A stretch of 64,000 nucleotides of DNA, taken from NCBI GenBank assembly GCA_951804985.1, contig OX638131.1, positions 86,378,349 through 86,442,348 of the forward strand, read 5' to 3'. The notes under the pieces are model-generated. The model was not told where the DNA came from. It was given only the letters and a program-made list of their open reading frames with translations, and made no database searches. The translations under genes and the position numbers were made by a program. Within the stretch, counting starts at the first letter, position 1. Each line of letters begins with the position of its first letter. This document shows positions 1 to 12,604 of this stretch, one piece after another. Source of the stretch: Dryomyza anilis. Lineage: Eukaryota; Arthropoda; Insecta; Diptera; Dryomyzidae.

Positions 1-2290
1 GTAAATATTCCATGTAATGTCGATTTTGGAGACATTTTTATTCTGAGAAATGTCCATTTTGAAAAATTACCCTTTCCGCGAAGTCTCGTTTAATGGAAAG
101 GCCTATTTCGCGAAAATGTAAATTTCAACGAAGTCTACCTTTCCGGAAACGATCTACTTCGATGAAATGTCCGGTTTAGCGACGTGTCCTTTTTGGGACA
201 TTTCGTTATGTTCAATTTCGAAATATTCCCCTTATCGAAAATGTCCACTTCAGAGAAGTGTCTCTTTCGGGAAAGTGTCTACTTTGGGAAATGTTAACTC
301 ACGGGAAATGTACATTCAGCAAAGTAAATATTCGATGTAATGTCGATTTTGGAGACATTTTTATCCTGAGAAATGTCCATTTTGAAAAATTCCGCTTTAC
401 GGGAAGTCTCGTTTAAAGGAATCTCCAATTTCGGCGAAATATATATTTCATGGAAGTGTACATTTGCGGAAACGATCTACTTCGATGAAATGTCCAGTTG
501 AGCTACGTATACCTTTTGGGACTTTTCTTGAATATTTGTCTATAGGGCAATGTCCAATCGCAGATGTGATTATTTCGAGAACGAGTCGATTCAAGGAAAG
601 TATCTTTTTCAGGAATTTTCTGGAAATGTTTATCGGGAAAAGTGACGATTTCGATAAATAGCCCATTCGGTCAAATGTACGTTGGTGAGATATATTTATT
701 CGGAAAAGTGTTCATATTCGGTAAAAAATCCTTTTCCAGGAAGTATCCTTTTCATAGCAGTGCTTGATTCAGGGAAGTTTCCTATTCGCAGATATGTCCA
801 TTTCGGGGTAGTGCCAATTCGAAGCAAATACGGAAAATATTATTCGGGAAAGTATATATTTCGGCGAAAGGTTAATTTCAGTAAAGTGTTTCTTTAGGAG
901 AGTGTATTCGGGAAATGTTGATTTTAGAGAAGTATATCTAGGAGGAAAAAGAAATGTCAATTTTTGGGAAATGTCTATTTGGAAAAGTGTTCATTGCGAT
1001 AAAATGTTAATTTCGGGAAATAACGCTTGCCGGGAAGTCTCCATTTTGGCGAAGTGTCTATTTCGGGGAATGTCCATTTCAGGGAAGGTGTTATTTTGTG
1101 GACATTTTGTAGACATGTTAATTCGGTAAAGTGTTCATTTTCGGTGAAATGTCCCTTTCTGCTAGGTATCTCTTTCGTAGCAGTGTTTGATTCGGTGATG
1201 TTTCCCATTCGGAGAAATTTCAATATCGAGGAAATATCAATGCGAAGCAAATACAGAAAATGCCCATTAGGGAAAGTGTATATTTCGGGGAAAGGTGAAT
1301 TTCAGTAAAGTATTCTTTTGGGAGAGTGTATTTAGAAAATGTTGATTTTAGAAAAGTATATCTTGGAGGAAAAATGCATACGAAGAAATGTCAATTTTTA
1401 GGAAATGTTTATTTGGAAAAAATGTTAATTTCGGGATAATATCCCTTGCCGAGAAGTCTCCATTTCAGGGAAGTGTCTATTTCGGGGAAGTGTTTATTTC
1501 GTGGTAGTGTCTATTTTGGAGAATGTCCATTTCAGAGTATTGTTTATTTCAGGGAAATGTATATTTCAGAGTATATCCATTTCCGGAAAGTGTCTACTTC
1601 TATTTCAGGGAATGTTCATTTCAGGGATGGGGTTATATCAGGAACACTGTCCATATTCGGGAAATGTACACTTCCGGAAAAATGTCCATTGCGAGACAAT
1701 TCAGAAAATGTAGATTCGAGAAAGTGTATTTCGGGGTGAGTGAATTTCAGGGAAGTGCCCTTTTTGAAGATGTATGTTTTCGGGAAGTTATATTTCAGAT
1801 AAGTATCTCTTCGGGAAGTTATATTTCAGATAAGTATCTCTTTAGTGGAAGAATTCTTTGGACATTTTTTTGTTTTGCGGAAATATTTATGCGGAAAAGT
1901 GTTCAATTTCGAAGAAATATCCCTTGCCGTAAAGTCTCAATTTTGCTGAATTTATCTATATCGGGATGTGTCTATTTCGGTGAATGTCCATTATAGAGTA
2001 GTGTTTATTTTTGGGAAATATCTATTTCAGAAAGATATCCATTTCATGGAAGTCACTATTTTGGTTAAGTGTATATTTCGGAGAATATCGCTTTCAGGGA
2101 AATGTCTATTTCAGGAAAATGTTTCATTTGGGAAACGTTCATATGTTGAAATATCCATTTCTCGGGAAGGCTATATTTTGGGAAATGTCCATTTATGTCC
2201 AAGTGTACAATTCGTGGTAGTATCCATTCGAGGAACTGTTTCCATTTGGAGAAATGGTCTCGGGAATATCATTCGGGGAAGTGCACACTA
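1..2290. repeat. Degenerate 17-bp minisatellite with higher-order structure
   Basis: The stretch is built from diverged copies of a unit close to TTTCGGGAAATGTCCAT (17 bp), recognisable as alternating GGGAAA/GGGAAG, TGTCCAT/TGTCTAT and TTC blocks. Longer blocks are also repeated: the sequence at 1 recurs at 324, an offset of 323 bp (19 x 17), and blocks at 755 and 897 recur at 1178 and 1321, an offset of about 424 bp (about 25 units). A CTTGCCG landmark recurs at about 1026, 1445 and 1923. Open frames up to 157 codons here are made of repeat and are not genes. The left edge is cut by the window. Monomers differ by many substitutions, so the array is old. Confidence 0.9.
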
Positions 2291-4090
2291 ATCGTGAGAA
2301 GAATATGATTAGGTCCATCATGTTATTCTTTCAAATGTATTGCTTCTATCTACTTATACGATTTCAACAACCATAAAATGTAGGTACTTAAATTTTACCA
2401 AATACTTGAAATCATATTTGTCTCTGCGTGTACACTTATTACTGTCCAGCTGTTGAGAGCGTAATTACATAATTATATTGCGCGCAATGTGGAAATCCAT
2501 TTGGCCGGTACGTTAAACGTCGTATGACATTTGCGCGACCATGTTTTCAATTTTTTTTTTCTCAACTTTTTTTGTTCTTATTAACTCAAAAATGTTTTGC
2601 TGATGATGTTCTTGTTGTTTAGCTCAACAATAATCTAATTTCAATCCACATTCGCCATGGCAAACAGAAGCTCGCTAACACATATAGATATGGAAGGCAT
2701 TAATTTTGATGGTGTCTGCGGCATGTAAGGATCTGGAGCACTTAATGGCAAGTTTGGCGCGACGCGGGTCAAGGATCATGAGGGTGCTGCTGTGCGGAAT
2801 GGCTGTTGAAACGTTTTGTGATTTCCCCATGGAATGGGAGCAACAGCAATTTATGGCGCTCAAAGGAATGTGCATTAAGGCAACAAAAACAACATATACC
2901 ACAAGGATATACAGGACGCAGACAGTATGAGAGACAACAAAGTAAAAATGTTAAAATTACAAAAATTAAAAACAACAACAAGAAGTAATGAGACAGAACA
3001 AAAAAAAAATTAAAGAAAATAAATAAAATTAAAAAAGAAAAATATTCAAAACAACAACAAAAACAACTAAAATTATGATAATAAGAAGCGAGTGTCAACC
3101 ACCCAACGACATCCTTTTGCACGGTCATTAAAAGCGCACAAACTGTGGACGAAAAGGACAAGTGCATAAATAAAAGCCAGAGGGGATGAAAAATGTTGAG
3201 GTGCTGCCAAAAAGACAAAAAAACAGGCAAAATACGCGCGGTGTCCTGAGCACGGCGAATGTCCTTTTTTTTGTTTAGTTGACGAAATACGCGGCGACAG
3301 GCAAATATGAGCACAACAAAACAAAAATAATAAGTGTTTTAATTTTTATATAATATTTTTTCTCTTTTAATTATTTTTTTTTGTCATAAATTTGTTGTTT
3401 TTATTGCAGTAAAGATGATACAAAAAAACAGCAGTAGTAACAAAAGCTAAAGTAGAAGAAAATCATGACGACAGAAAATATTAATAAGAGTAATTAAATT
3501 TTCTAACAAACACGAGACGAGATAATGGACCGAAGCCATTAGTTCGGGCAGTGGAAATGCGTGAGGTGCAGGAGTTTAAAAGTTGAAGAGACGCAGGAAG
3601 GTAAAAGCTGTTCACAGGACATGAAGGTACTGCTGATGAATGATAGTGAAGCATTTTTATAAAATAAAATGTTTTTTTGTAGAAAAATGCAAAATTGACA
3701 GGCTAGGCTGTCAGCTGTGATAATTTGATAAAAAAAAATCGAAGATTAATCAAAGATTTAAATAGAAGGTAAAAACATTGGAAGACAAATATTTGGAAGC
3801 ATATTACATTGCAAAAAAATGTTTGCCTAAATAAAATAGCAGCTTTTTCGGACATTTTCTCATACATTATTTAGTAAAAAAGCTGATACTTTCTTCGAAG
3901 TCGAATTTATTTCGTTCATTGGTTAGACTGATTGCTTCTAATTCATTTTGTTTTCATTGCATAGACAATTTTCAGGAGCATGCTATATTTTTGTGCATAT
4001 TGAAATAAATTTGAGAATATTCTATATTTACATCTTTGCTACATATTACCATATAATTTAGTGCAGACCGCATTTAATATTTGCACATGC
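2291..4090. other. Single-copy non-coding region
   Basis: No convincing coding sequence. The segment 2640-3260 is more GC-balanced than its surroundings and contains single-copy words resembling a fly intron or enhancer, flanked by A-rich and CAA-rich sequence. A 181-codon minus-strand frame (2769-3314) is phenylalanine/leucine-rich because the plus strand is A-rich; I do not treat it as a gene. The last 500 bp grade into the AT-rich repeat that follows. Confidence 0.5.
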
Positions 4091-6520
4091 ATCAAAGGTC
4101 AAATTAGATAATATTTACATAAATAAATTATTGCATGCGATTTTTCTATCACAACATTTCTTATACTCCATAATGTACTATTAAATATGAGAGCTTAAAA
4201 ATCAAAAAGCTAGATTTTCTTTTTACAAACATCCAAACTTCTTTCAACCATGCAAATTTAAAATATGTTGCATGATATTTGTATGCATAATTATAAATAA
4301 TATCAATTTCACTTAAGAAATAAATTACATAACTTATATTTAATTTTTCAAATAATAATATATTAAATATTATAATAACTTCTTTAAATAAATCCTTATT
4401 TCGTTTTGCATTGAAAAATTATTGAAAATTGAAGACACTTCAAAATTTTATAGCATGTGAGAAAAGTTTGTATGCGAAAAATATTTAACTTGCAGAAAGA
4501 ATTTCAGATATGAATAGAATTTATATTACCATTTAATTTATAAACATTTAAACAAATTTTTCCAAATATTCAACAATTTTGTATCATGCGAGAAATTATT
4601 AATTTTGTATATTTAAGAATTATTTATATAAAAAAAAATCTAATATAAATTTTATTTATATTTCACGTAATCAAATTTTTTATAAAGATTACTGAAAATT
4701 AAAAAAATGTCAAAATTTTGTAGAATACGAGAAAAAATTAATTATATGAAAAATGTGGAAAAAATTCAGGTATTAATAGAATTTCTATTTTAATTCAAAT
4801 TTAGCAAATAATCATATTTTAAAATATTTTATTCAAAATATTCAATAATGTTGTATCATGCGAGAAATAATTATTTTTATATATTTAAGTATTATTTATT
4901 TAAAAAAAATATTCTAAAACAAATTTAATTTAAATTGAAACTAATCATATTTTTATATAAAATATGCATTGAAGAATTATTGAAATATAAATAATTTTAA
5001 AGCATGCGACAAAAATAATTAATTATATGCAAAATGTGCATATTATATGTGGCAAAATCACAAATCTTAATAGATTTTTTAATTACATTTAAATTTTGCA
5101 AATATTTATATATTTAAATTCCTTTTTCAAATTATTCAATAATTTTGTAACATGCGTGGAATAATAATTTTTGTATATTTAAGGTTCTTTTTATTAAAAA
5201 AAAACTACGTCAATGAATTAATTCAAATTTTATAGCATACGAGATAATTTTTGATTTCCCATATGAAAATATATAAAATTTATCTTTCAATTATTTCAAC
5301 TAATTGATTTATCATTTTCATTTAAGACAATATTTTTATAGCATAATATAAAATATTGGAAGGACGAAATAATTGTTTTTATTTTTTATAACAAAAAATT
5401 TATGAAAAATACTTTATTTCAATGCCGCAAATAAAGGGATTTATTTAAATTAGCAAAAATTTTTATCTTTAATATACATAAAAAAAATTGTTCAAAAAAT
5501 GTATATCATGAAAGAACATTTTAAAACTTGATTTAATACTTTCAAAAAATGCAATTTTTTCTGATGATATGAAATTGTTTGTATGTATTCGTTTTATTTA
5601 TGCATTATTAGAAACTGTGGCTAATAAGTTAATGTATTTCTAACATGCAATAAAATTATTACTTTTATAAGTTGTTGATAAATGTATAGTATTCATTAAT
5701 TTAATTTTTTGTCTAATGAAGAATAACTCTTTATAGTAATACAATTTTTAATATATCATTGTTTGACATTCTGTCTAGCTATAATTTTGCTGGCATGGAA
5801 AAAATTTAATATAATTTATTATCACAGACAATTTTTTTTCAAAATAAAAATTTAAACAATTATGTAAAAAATAATTTTGAAACAATTTACGTTGCTCATA
5901 AAATTTACAAAATATGTGAGATATTATTATTTTTGATTTTTCTATAATGCGAGAATCCTTTTTTTTTTAATATATTAGTAGATATATTAAAATTATAAAA
6001 AAGTGTAGCTTGAGTCAAATTTATATAGTATGCTAACTAAACATCTTCTCGCATGCAAGACAGTTTTAACGCTATTTAAATATTGTTATTGCATTCGACA
6101 ATTTTTTTATTATATAAAATATCGCAAATTTAGCAATTTTTAAAATTAAAAAATTATATTTCACGATAGCTTATTTAATACTATTCTGATAACTGATTAT
6201 ATGCGCGACATGTTTATTTTTGATTTGCTATCATGCGAGTATTTTTATAATTTATATTATAGTGCTATTGTTTGCTCTCATAGTATATTAATATTGTTAT
6301 TTTTTTGTAGAAACTTATTTTCTATGGTTATTTATTGCATGACAAAATATATTATTGCATGCAATTTTATAATATTTCTTTTTGTTATAAGTTTACAAAA
6401 TTTGTTTAAAATATTATAAATATTTATATAACACAAACGAAAATATTATCACATACGATAAAAATATTATTGCATGTTATACATTTTTATCGCATGCAAC
6501 AATTTTTATTTATTATTTAA
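4090..6520. repeat. AT-rich degenerate repeat with CATGCGA boxes
   Basis: Very AT-rich DNA in which a short box (CATGCGA, or diverged CATGCAA, CATACGA, CATGAGA) returns every 70-150 bp, often as TATCATGCGAGAA. Exact CATGCGA or its complement occurs at about 4131, 4586, 4858, 5006, 6051, 6231 and 6488. Such a GC-containing 7-mer should be very rare here, so the spacing suggests remnants of a tandem satellite. No gene is visible; the 72-codon frame at 6201 lies within the repeat. Confidence 0.75.
4400..5200. repeat. Three degenerate tandem units of about 270-295 bp
   Basis: The phrase TTCAAxAxTxTTGTATCATGCG, followed by AGAAATxATTxxTTTTxTATATTTAAG, occurs near 4570, 4843 and 5135 (offsets 272 and 294 bp). 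Between these, a second phrase (a run resembling ATTGAAAAATTATTGAAA followed by an ATACGAG-type box) occurs near 4407, 4679 and 4960. Each unit is thus two half-units, each ending in a CATGCGAG-like box. Divergence is high, so unit edges are approximate. Confidence 0.7.
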
Positions 6521-6539
6521 AAAAACGTTAATTTCTTCA

Positions 6540-7960
6540 TTTTAAAACATTTTCTTTTGTAACAACTACCCGCAAACCACTTCATCACATTCTGCAATAT
6601 CTTATTCAATACTTTTACATTGAACTTTCATAGGTTATTATTTGACTGACATGACGTGACGTATGATGCCAGCGTCTGCCCCACCAGTGACTTGGGCAAC
6701 ACATGTGTGATGAATGCAACCACATCAATAATCGCAGGACTTCGTAGAACAGCAGACAGACAGGCATACAGACAGACAGACAGACAAACAGACAGGCATA
6801 CAGACAGACAGTCAGGACAGGATAAGCAAAGGATGCTGTCGAAGCAAAATGACGAACGTTCGCTGCGGCAAAGCGAAGTAAAAAGTGGCAAGTGTTGGGA
6901 AACTGAAAAGTGTTGGAAAACGGTATGTGGAGAAAATAAAAGAAGCTTAGTTTGTAGCAAATAAAAAAATTAAACTAAAAAGAATAAAATAAAGACGCTT
7001 CACTCTGTGTAAAACTGTGAATGTATTGAGAAAGCATGGACGCTGCCGTCCAATGTGCACCATACGTTGCTGTGCTGAATGTTGGTCGTACATCAAAATC
7101 GATGAAAGCTGTTGAAGGATATGAAGGATATGTGCAACATTTATCGTACAGAATGGGGCAGGGCAGGCAGAGAGTGTTAAGAATACGAAGAAGACGATGA
7201 AGATGAAGAATTGAAAGATGACAGCTGTAGCAGTGGCAGCAAAAGTTTTGAATGCAAGCGCTGACGCGGCCAAAGAATGAAGGATGCGCGTGTCAGAAGG
7301 TCCTTTGCAACGAACGTCCATCAGTTTCAAATGTTGTTGTTTTTTTTTTTTTGCTCCTCTATTTTGTTATCTTCAGATGATATTCTTTATTTGGGATTTA
7401 TGCTTTTGTATTTTGTTATTGTTGTTGTTTTTGTATTTGCTCCTTCGATTGGCAGCCGTCGAACGAAGACGTTTGGCAGCAAAGCAAGACTTTGAAGCAT
7501 ATAAAAAATGGAATAATAAATAAAACCAAGTATAAATCAATGAAATAGTAGAACGAAGCAAACAGAAAAAAATGATAGAAATCTGCAGCATTGCAGCGAA
7601 ATCAGGACAAAGCAGGACGATGCTGCTGATGAAGAGTTCAAATATGTTTTATTTTGAATTTCTTATTTTATTTTATTTTAGTTTCGTGTGTGTTTTTTTT
7701 AAGATTTTTTATATATTTTTATTTTTATTATTTGATGTCGTTCGATTGCTTTGTTCAGCCAGTTGACGAATGAGCTGTCAATAGATCTGCCTTAATGCAG
7801 AATGTGGAATAAAATAAAAGTGGTGAATATAAAATACAGTATTTAAATGGTGAAAATAAAGGGTACAAATAGGCACGAATTTGCGTAAAAGTATTTATAA
7901 AAATAAAAAATTAGTTTACGAAATATTTAAGAAACATTAAAAAAAAAAAATTATTTGTCT
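6540..7960. other. Single-copy island between AT-rich repeats
   Basis: More GC-balanced, non-repetitive sequence flanked on both sides by CATGCGA-box repeat. It contains a CAGA microsatellite, TGACGTGACGTA at about 6654, and A/T-rich spacers. Several open frames of 60-127 codons overlap on both strands, but none has recognisable protein character: one encodes the CAGA run and others are phenylalanine-rich. The island may be the original chromosomal sequence around which the satellite spread. Confidence 0.45.
6757..6822. repeat. CAGA microsatellite
   Basis: An interrupted run of CAGA (GACA) tetranucleotides, with CAGGCATA interruptions occurring twice. It produces a threonine/aspartate/arginine/glutamine repeat in the plus frame, which explains the open frame over it. 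Confidence 0.95.
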
Positions 7961-8039
7961 CTTGAGAAGAGACAATTTGCTAATTGGAGAATACACTGAT
8001 TGGATTTATAAAACAAATGTTTGAAATTTGTAATTTTAA

Positions 8040-9200
8040 AGTAATTCGTTCTAGATTATTTCAATTTATTAAATTAGTTTTTTATATCATTTGCTATATT
8101 TATATTACATAATATATTTTTTTATTTTTTCTATCATGCGACTTATTTTTTGTAACATGCGAGAATATTTATAGATCGCTATTGATATGCAAGATAATGA
8201 TATATTTTCTATATCAATATTTGATCGCATGAAAAATAATTCTTGTAATTATAAAAAATATTAATATATAATGAAAACTCGCTTTAAAAAATTATATAGC
8301 ATGAAAGAAACTTAAACATAAATTCTCACCATCCCAAAACTATATATCATTTGCTATATTTTAAACAACTTTTTGTATTATTTTTAAAATTAACTTCTAC
8401 ATTGAAAGACTCATTTTTGTTTATTTTAATTAATTAAATTTTTTTCTCTCATGCGATTTAATTTTTATAAAATGAGAGAATATTTCTAGATGTCTATTAA
8501 TATGTAAAAATGGCTTTAAAAAAATTATATAGCATGAAAGAGATTTTTTTTAATCTAACTAAAATAAAATTTCTCACAGTTCGAAAACTATATATCATGT
8601 GCGATATTTTACATTCCATTTAAAATCAAATTTTTACACTAACAGTGACATGTTTTTAATTTATTTTTTCTATCATGGAATTTAATTTTTATAACATAAG
8701 AGAATATATATAGATAGCTATTGATATGCATAACATATTGTATATTATTAAATTTGATCGCATGAAACATAACTCTCGTAATTATAAAATTGTTAAAAAA
8801 ACGCATGGAACGAATCATTTTTATATATTTTGTTTATTTAATTTTTTTTTTGTATCATGCGACTTATAACAGACGAGAATATTTCTAGATGGCTATTGGT
8901 ATGTGATGTGCAAAATGTGAAATGTGATGTTCAAAATATGAAAATGTTCACAGTTTGAAAACTATATATCATGAGTGATATTTTGTATTCATTTTAAAAT
9001 TTAATTTTATCATTGACAGAGTAATTTTTATTTATTTTGTTAAAATTATGTTTTCTATCATGCGTTTTAATTTTTATTTCATGCGAGTATATTTACAGAT
9101 GGTTACTAATTTTCAAAAAATATATAAAAAATTCATACCATATCAATTTATATCAAAATAATTAAAACTTATAGAAATTATAGCATGAAACAAATTAGGA
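8040..9200. repeat. Five tandem AT-rich units with CATGCGA box
   Basis: A block starting near TCTATCATGCGA, followed by AATTTTTATAACATGCGAGAATATTTxTAGATxGCTATTxATATG, occurs at about 8132, 8447, 8671, 8853 and 9056 (offsets 315, 224, 182 and 203 bp). A second phrase, AAAACTATATATCAT followed by GxGATATTTT, recurs between units at about 8338, 8586 and 8959. The irregular offsets reflect deletions inside units. It shares the CATGCGA box with 4090-6520, so the two blocks are probably one family. Confidence 0.75.
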
Positions 9201-10500
9201 TATTTAAAAATCTCTGCTTCGAAAATTAATGAACGCATTATAGCGTAATTTTTCGGGTGAAAAACAAATTATGTCTTCAGTCAAAGAAAAACCAAAAGAT
9301 TTATGAAAAATATAAATGAATGGTAAAAGAAATAAATGACATGTTATAAATATGTCCTAAGGAGAAGAAATAAAAATATATATTGTATGCGAGAAATATG
9401 ACTTGCTCATTTTATTATACTATTTGTTAATTATAAAGTCTAGCTATTACCTTAGCATTTATTAGTAAACTCAAAAAATCATACCATAAAATTAATAGTT
9501 TTTACTATTAAAATTAGTCAATAGTTTATTTGTCCGATAAACTATTAACTCAATCGGTGAATTCTATTAAATACTACAAAATACTATAAAATTTATTTGA
9601 GTTTGTATAAAAATATATATTTTTTATATACTATTAAATCAATAACTTGACATATTTGAATTGGATTTTTTGAGTTTTTTTTCCGAATGTATATTAAAAA
9701 CGATTGAAAATAATTCTCGCATGCAATATATAAATACTTGCTTACTATTTCTCTCATTATGAACATTGTGATACATTGTGTATTACGTGATATAAAAACA
9801 TTTCCGTTCCGATAACTATTTAATGCACTATAGAGAATTTTTATCGCATGAAAAATAATTACTATCTTAATGTTAAGATATCAAAATCATTGTTATTAAG
9901 AGGAAGTACAAAAAATGTATCTATCCTCCGTCGATGAAATAAGTGTCATGTAATAAATGTGTCTTAAGGAGAACAAATAAAATATATTCTATACTAGAAA
10001 TCTGTCCTGCTTATTATCTATATAATATACTATGTATTAATTTCAATACTTATATTCTTATTTTTAACAAATATATTAAAATCTTCTAATAATATATCTC
10101 GTCTAATTTTTCTTTCTCTACAATGTGATATATATTTATTGTATTTATTTTTCCATATAATATTAGCATCATATATTTTAAAGTATGCTATATATTTTTC
10201 ATGTTTCAACAATTATAATTTTTAAATTAATTAATTTAAATTATTAATTTTTTCTATGAAATACATAAGTAAAATGTTTATATCACGATTAGTTATAATA
10301 TAAACTGTTGTCTGTTAATTATTGCATGCGATATTTTTTTAAAGAATACATTATGTTTTTGTAAAGTTAATAAAAATATATCATTATATAGAAATTTCTT
10401 ATATATCTAAGTATATCATATACAATTGCATATTAAAAATGTATTGTAAAATTTAAACGACATCTTAAAGTTTTAAAGCACGCTATAAAATACTTATTAT
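9201..10500. other. AT-rich tail of the CATGCGA repeat region
   Basis: AT-rich sequence with scattered CATGCGA-type boxes (about 9718, 9849 and 10324). A short phrase, GTCxTAAGGAGAAxAAATAAAxATAT, occurs near 9354 and 9960 and may be a dispersed duplicate about 605 bp apart. No gene is visible; the 60-codon minus frame at 10030 is AT-biased sequence. Confidence 0.5.
9467..9677. mobile_element. Short MITE-like element with 14-bp perfect inverted ends
   Basis: The left end AAACTCAAAAAATC (9467-9480) is an exact inverted match to GATTTTTTGAGTTT (9664-9677). The 211-bp body is AT-rich and contains ACTATTA/TAATAGT words. No target-site duplication is obvious, so superfamily is unknown. An inverted repeat of this length could arise by chance in AT-rich DNA, hence the moderate confidence. 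Confidence 0.45.
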
Positions 10501-10917
10501 TCCACATGTTTCAAGTAACTTTTTAGATTGCATGTTTACCCTTTTTTTAAGTATGTAGCAATTTGTTTTAAATAATATTGCTAACTTTAAATACAAATCA
10601 AATTAAATTAGCTATAAATGTTTTTCATCAGAAATCAACTGGACACATTGTGTTAGGTAGTATTAAAGGTTTCCAAAGCACTTGATGCCCGTGCAACCCC
10701 TACGGAATTATGGCAGTCTTTATGGCTACAAAGTAATTACGAAGTAATGCGCAATTTACATAATAATCTGGCATAAAACAATGAAATAACATATTAAATT
10801 ACGCAACGATGCAACGGAACGTAACGTCAACATAACGTGCTGCGTTACGAGGTCATTAACAGAGAGCATTTATTATGCCATTTAGAATGTTGCACTTGGT
10901 TGCGTGCGTTAGTGCGT
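10500..10917. other. Single-copy spacer
   Basis: Non-repetitive sequence, including a more GC-balanced segment around 10640-10860 with TAACGTCAACATAACGTGC. No coding sequence or mobile element was recognised. Confidence 0.4.
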
Positions 10918-10972
10918 TAGATGGATGGATGGATGGATGGATGGATGGATGGATGGATGGATGGATGGATGG
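10918..10972. repeat. GGAT microsatellite
   Basis: About thirteen to fourteen uninterrupted GGAT/ATGG tetranucleotides. The minus-strand frame across it (an HPSI repeat) is a by-product. Confidence 0.98.
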
Positions 10973-11244
10973 GAGGTTTGGTGGTTGGGAGAACTGACAG
11001 TTGGGAGAAAAGTTGGTAGAGTAGACTGATAGTGGGCAAAATGATACGTTTAGTGGACTGGTGTTTGCGAGGACTTTGTGATGAAAAGTATTTATTTGTA
11101 TTATGAATGGCAAATAATGGTTGAGAAGACTGAAGGTTGAAAGAAAGTTTGCTACAGTCGACTGATAATAAAGGGGAACAGTTTTTTTAGTAAACTAATA
11201 ATTCGGAGCTCTCGAGGTAAGTGATTGGGTAAATAAAGTTAATG

Positions 11245-11735
11245 GTCAGAGAGATGATTGGTTGAATAATGGTTGGAAGCACTGAATGCTTTTATAAAAG
11301 TTGGTTATCAGAACAGTTATTAGGCTGCAGGGTGAACTGTGCATTGAAACTATTGAATGAATTTTTGGTGTGAGTATTGATTTTTAAGGATGATTGTTGT
11401 ATAAGTTATTCGCTAAACAGCTTCATAAAAAGTTGGTTGCAAGCACTGATATTTGGTAACAAGTGTGGTTATGGAAACAATTATTAGACTACAGGGTGGA
11501 CTATTCATTGAACTATTGAATGAATTTTTGCGAGTACTTTGTATTGATTCTTAAGGATAATTAGGGTAAAGTATTCGCTAAACAGTTTCGTAAAATGTTG
11601 GTTGCCAGCACGGATAGTTGGTAACAAGTGTGGTAATGGGAACAATTATTAGGCTATAGCCTGAACTATTCATTGAACTATTGTGTAAATGGTTGGGAGT
11701 ATTTTGTACAGACTTTTAGAGACTTTCTTGAATTA
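11245..11735. repeat. Tandem repeat of about 165 bp, roughly 2.7 copies
   Basis: Landmark TGGTTATxxxAACAxTTATTAG occurs at 11302, 11465 and 11631 (offsets 163 and 166 bp), each followed by a GGCTxxAGxxTGxACT segment and CATTGAACTATTGAATGAATTTTT. Copies are clearly related but diverged; the third is truncated. No open frame is conserved between copies, so the unit is not coding. Confidence 0.85.
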
Positions 11736-11739
11736 AATA

Positions 11740-12604
11740 TTTGATAACCGTTAAGTTTGTTGTGTGTACTGCTCTTTGTGCTGTTGCAATGACCATTGGA
11801 TAGGTGATGTTTGGTGGATGACAAAATGCATCACCAAATATCAACCAAACGTCAGTCAATGTCAGTATGCGTCAATGTCACTATTACAGACACAGCTACA
11901 CACACACAGCTATATGACAAATAATTTAAACCGCATTATAACAAATGCATCACACTTTGCAAATTTTGTCACAAATAATTTCTATACTTGTGAGGGGGGA
12001 TTAAATTACAAATGTTGCGGGTGCAAAAAGCAGGAACAGCCATTGTGCGTCATTGTAAATTATTTGTTTTAATATGAACAGCAAAATGACAAATAATCAA
12101 AATGTTTTAGAGGATGGTATCGGAAAGTAGGTGCTGGCAACCGAATGATGCTGATGAATATACAGACAGCTAGATATTCGGAAACACTAACGGAACTATG
12201 ACTGTCTAGTTGTCTCTCTGTCTGTCTATCTATCTATCAGTTTGTCCGTCTATCTAACTGTCTGTCTGAGGAAACATTCAACAGCATAGCGGACATATTA
12301 GACAACTGTCAGTACTACTAAAACATGTTACAATGTTCGTTTAGTCCTATAGTCGTCGTACACATACTTAGCGTATTTACAACTGGTGACATTCATCACC
12401 AACGGATATACGATTAAATGCTTCGTTGGGTAGAGGAATGCGTTGTCGTTTCAAATCATGATCATGATTAGTGTGATTAGCATGCATATAATATGGGTGC
12501 GAAATTGTTTGATTAATGATTGTTGAAATCCAGCAGCATTATTTGCAGGATAAGAAGATTAGCAGACATTTTAATTTCAAGTAGATGAAAACGAAATACT
12601 CTTT
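11740..12604. other. Single-copy spacer with a CTGT/CTAT microsatellite
   Basis: Mostly single-copy. An interrupted CTGT/CTAT tetranucleotide run lies at about 12206-12275. A 102-codon cysteine-containing frame at 11764 matches no family I recognise and looks like chance. The island 12280-12500 is more GC-balanced and includes ATCATGATCATGAT. Confidence 0.45.

Noticed and set aside
1523..1996. 157-codon plus-strand frame
   Set aside because: Composed of the 17-bp minisatellite; neighbouring frames encode the same kind of repeat.
2769..3314. 181-codon minus-strand frame
   Set aside because: Hydrophobic low-complexity sequence opposite A-rich DNA; overlapping frames exist and nothing is recognisable.
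6757..6822. CAGA run as a regulatory GAGA-type element
   Set aside because: It is a plain tetranucleotide microsatellite; no supporting context.
6656..6964. 102-codon plus-strand frame
   Set aside because: Kept open by a CAGA microsatellite; flanks have no domain.
11764..12072. 102-codon cysteine-containing plus-strand frame
   Set aside because: No signal peptide, spacing pattern or family recognised; lies next to simple repeats and looks like chance.
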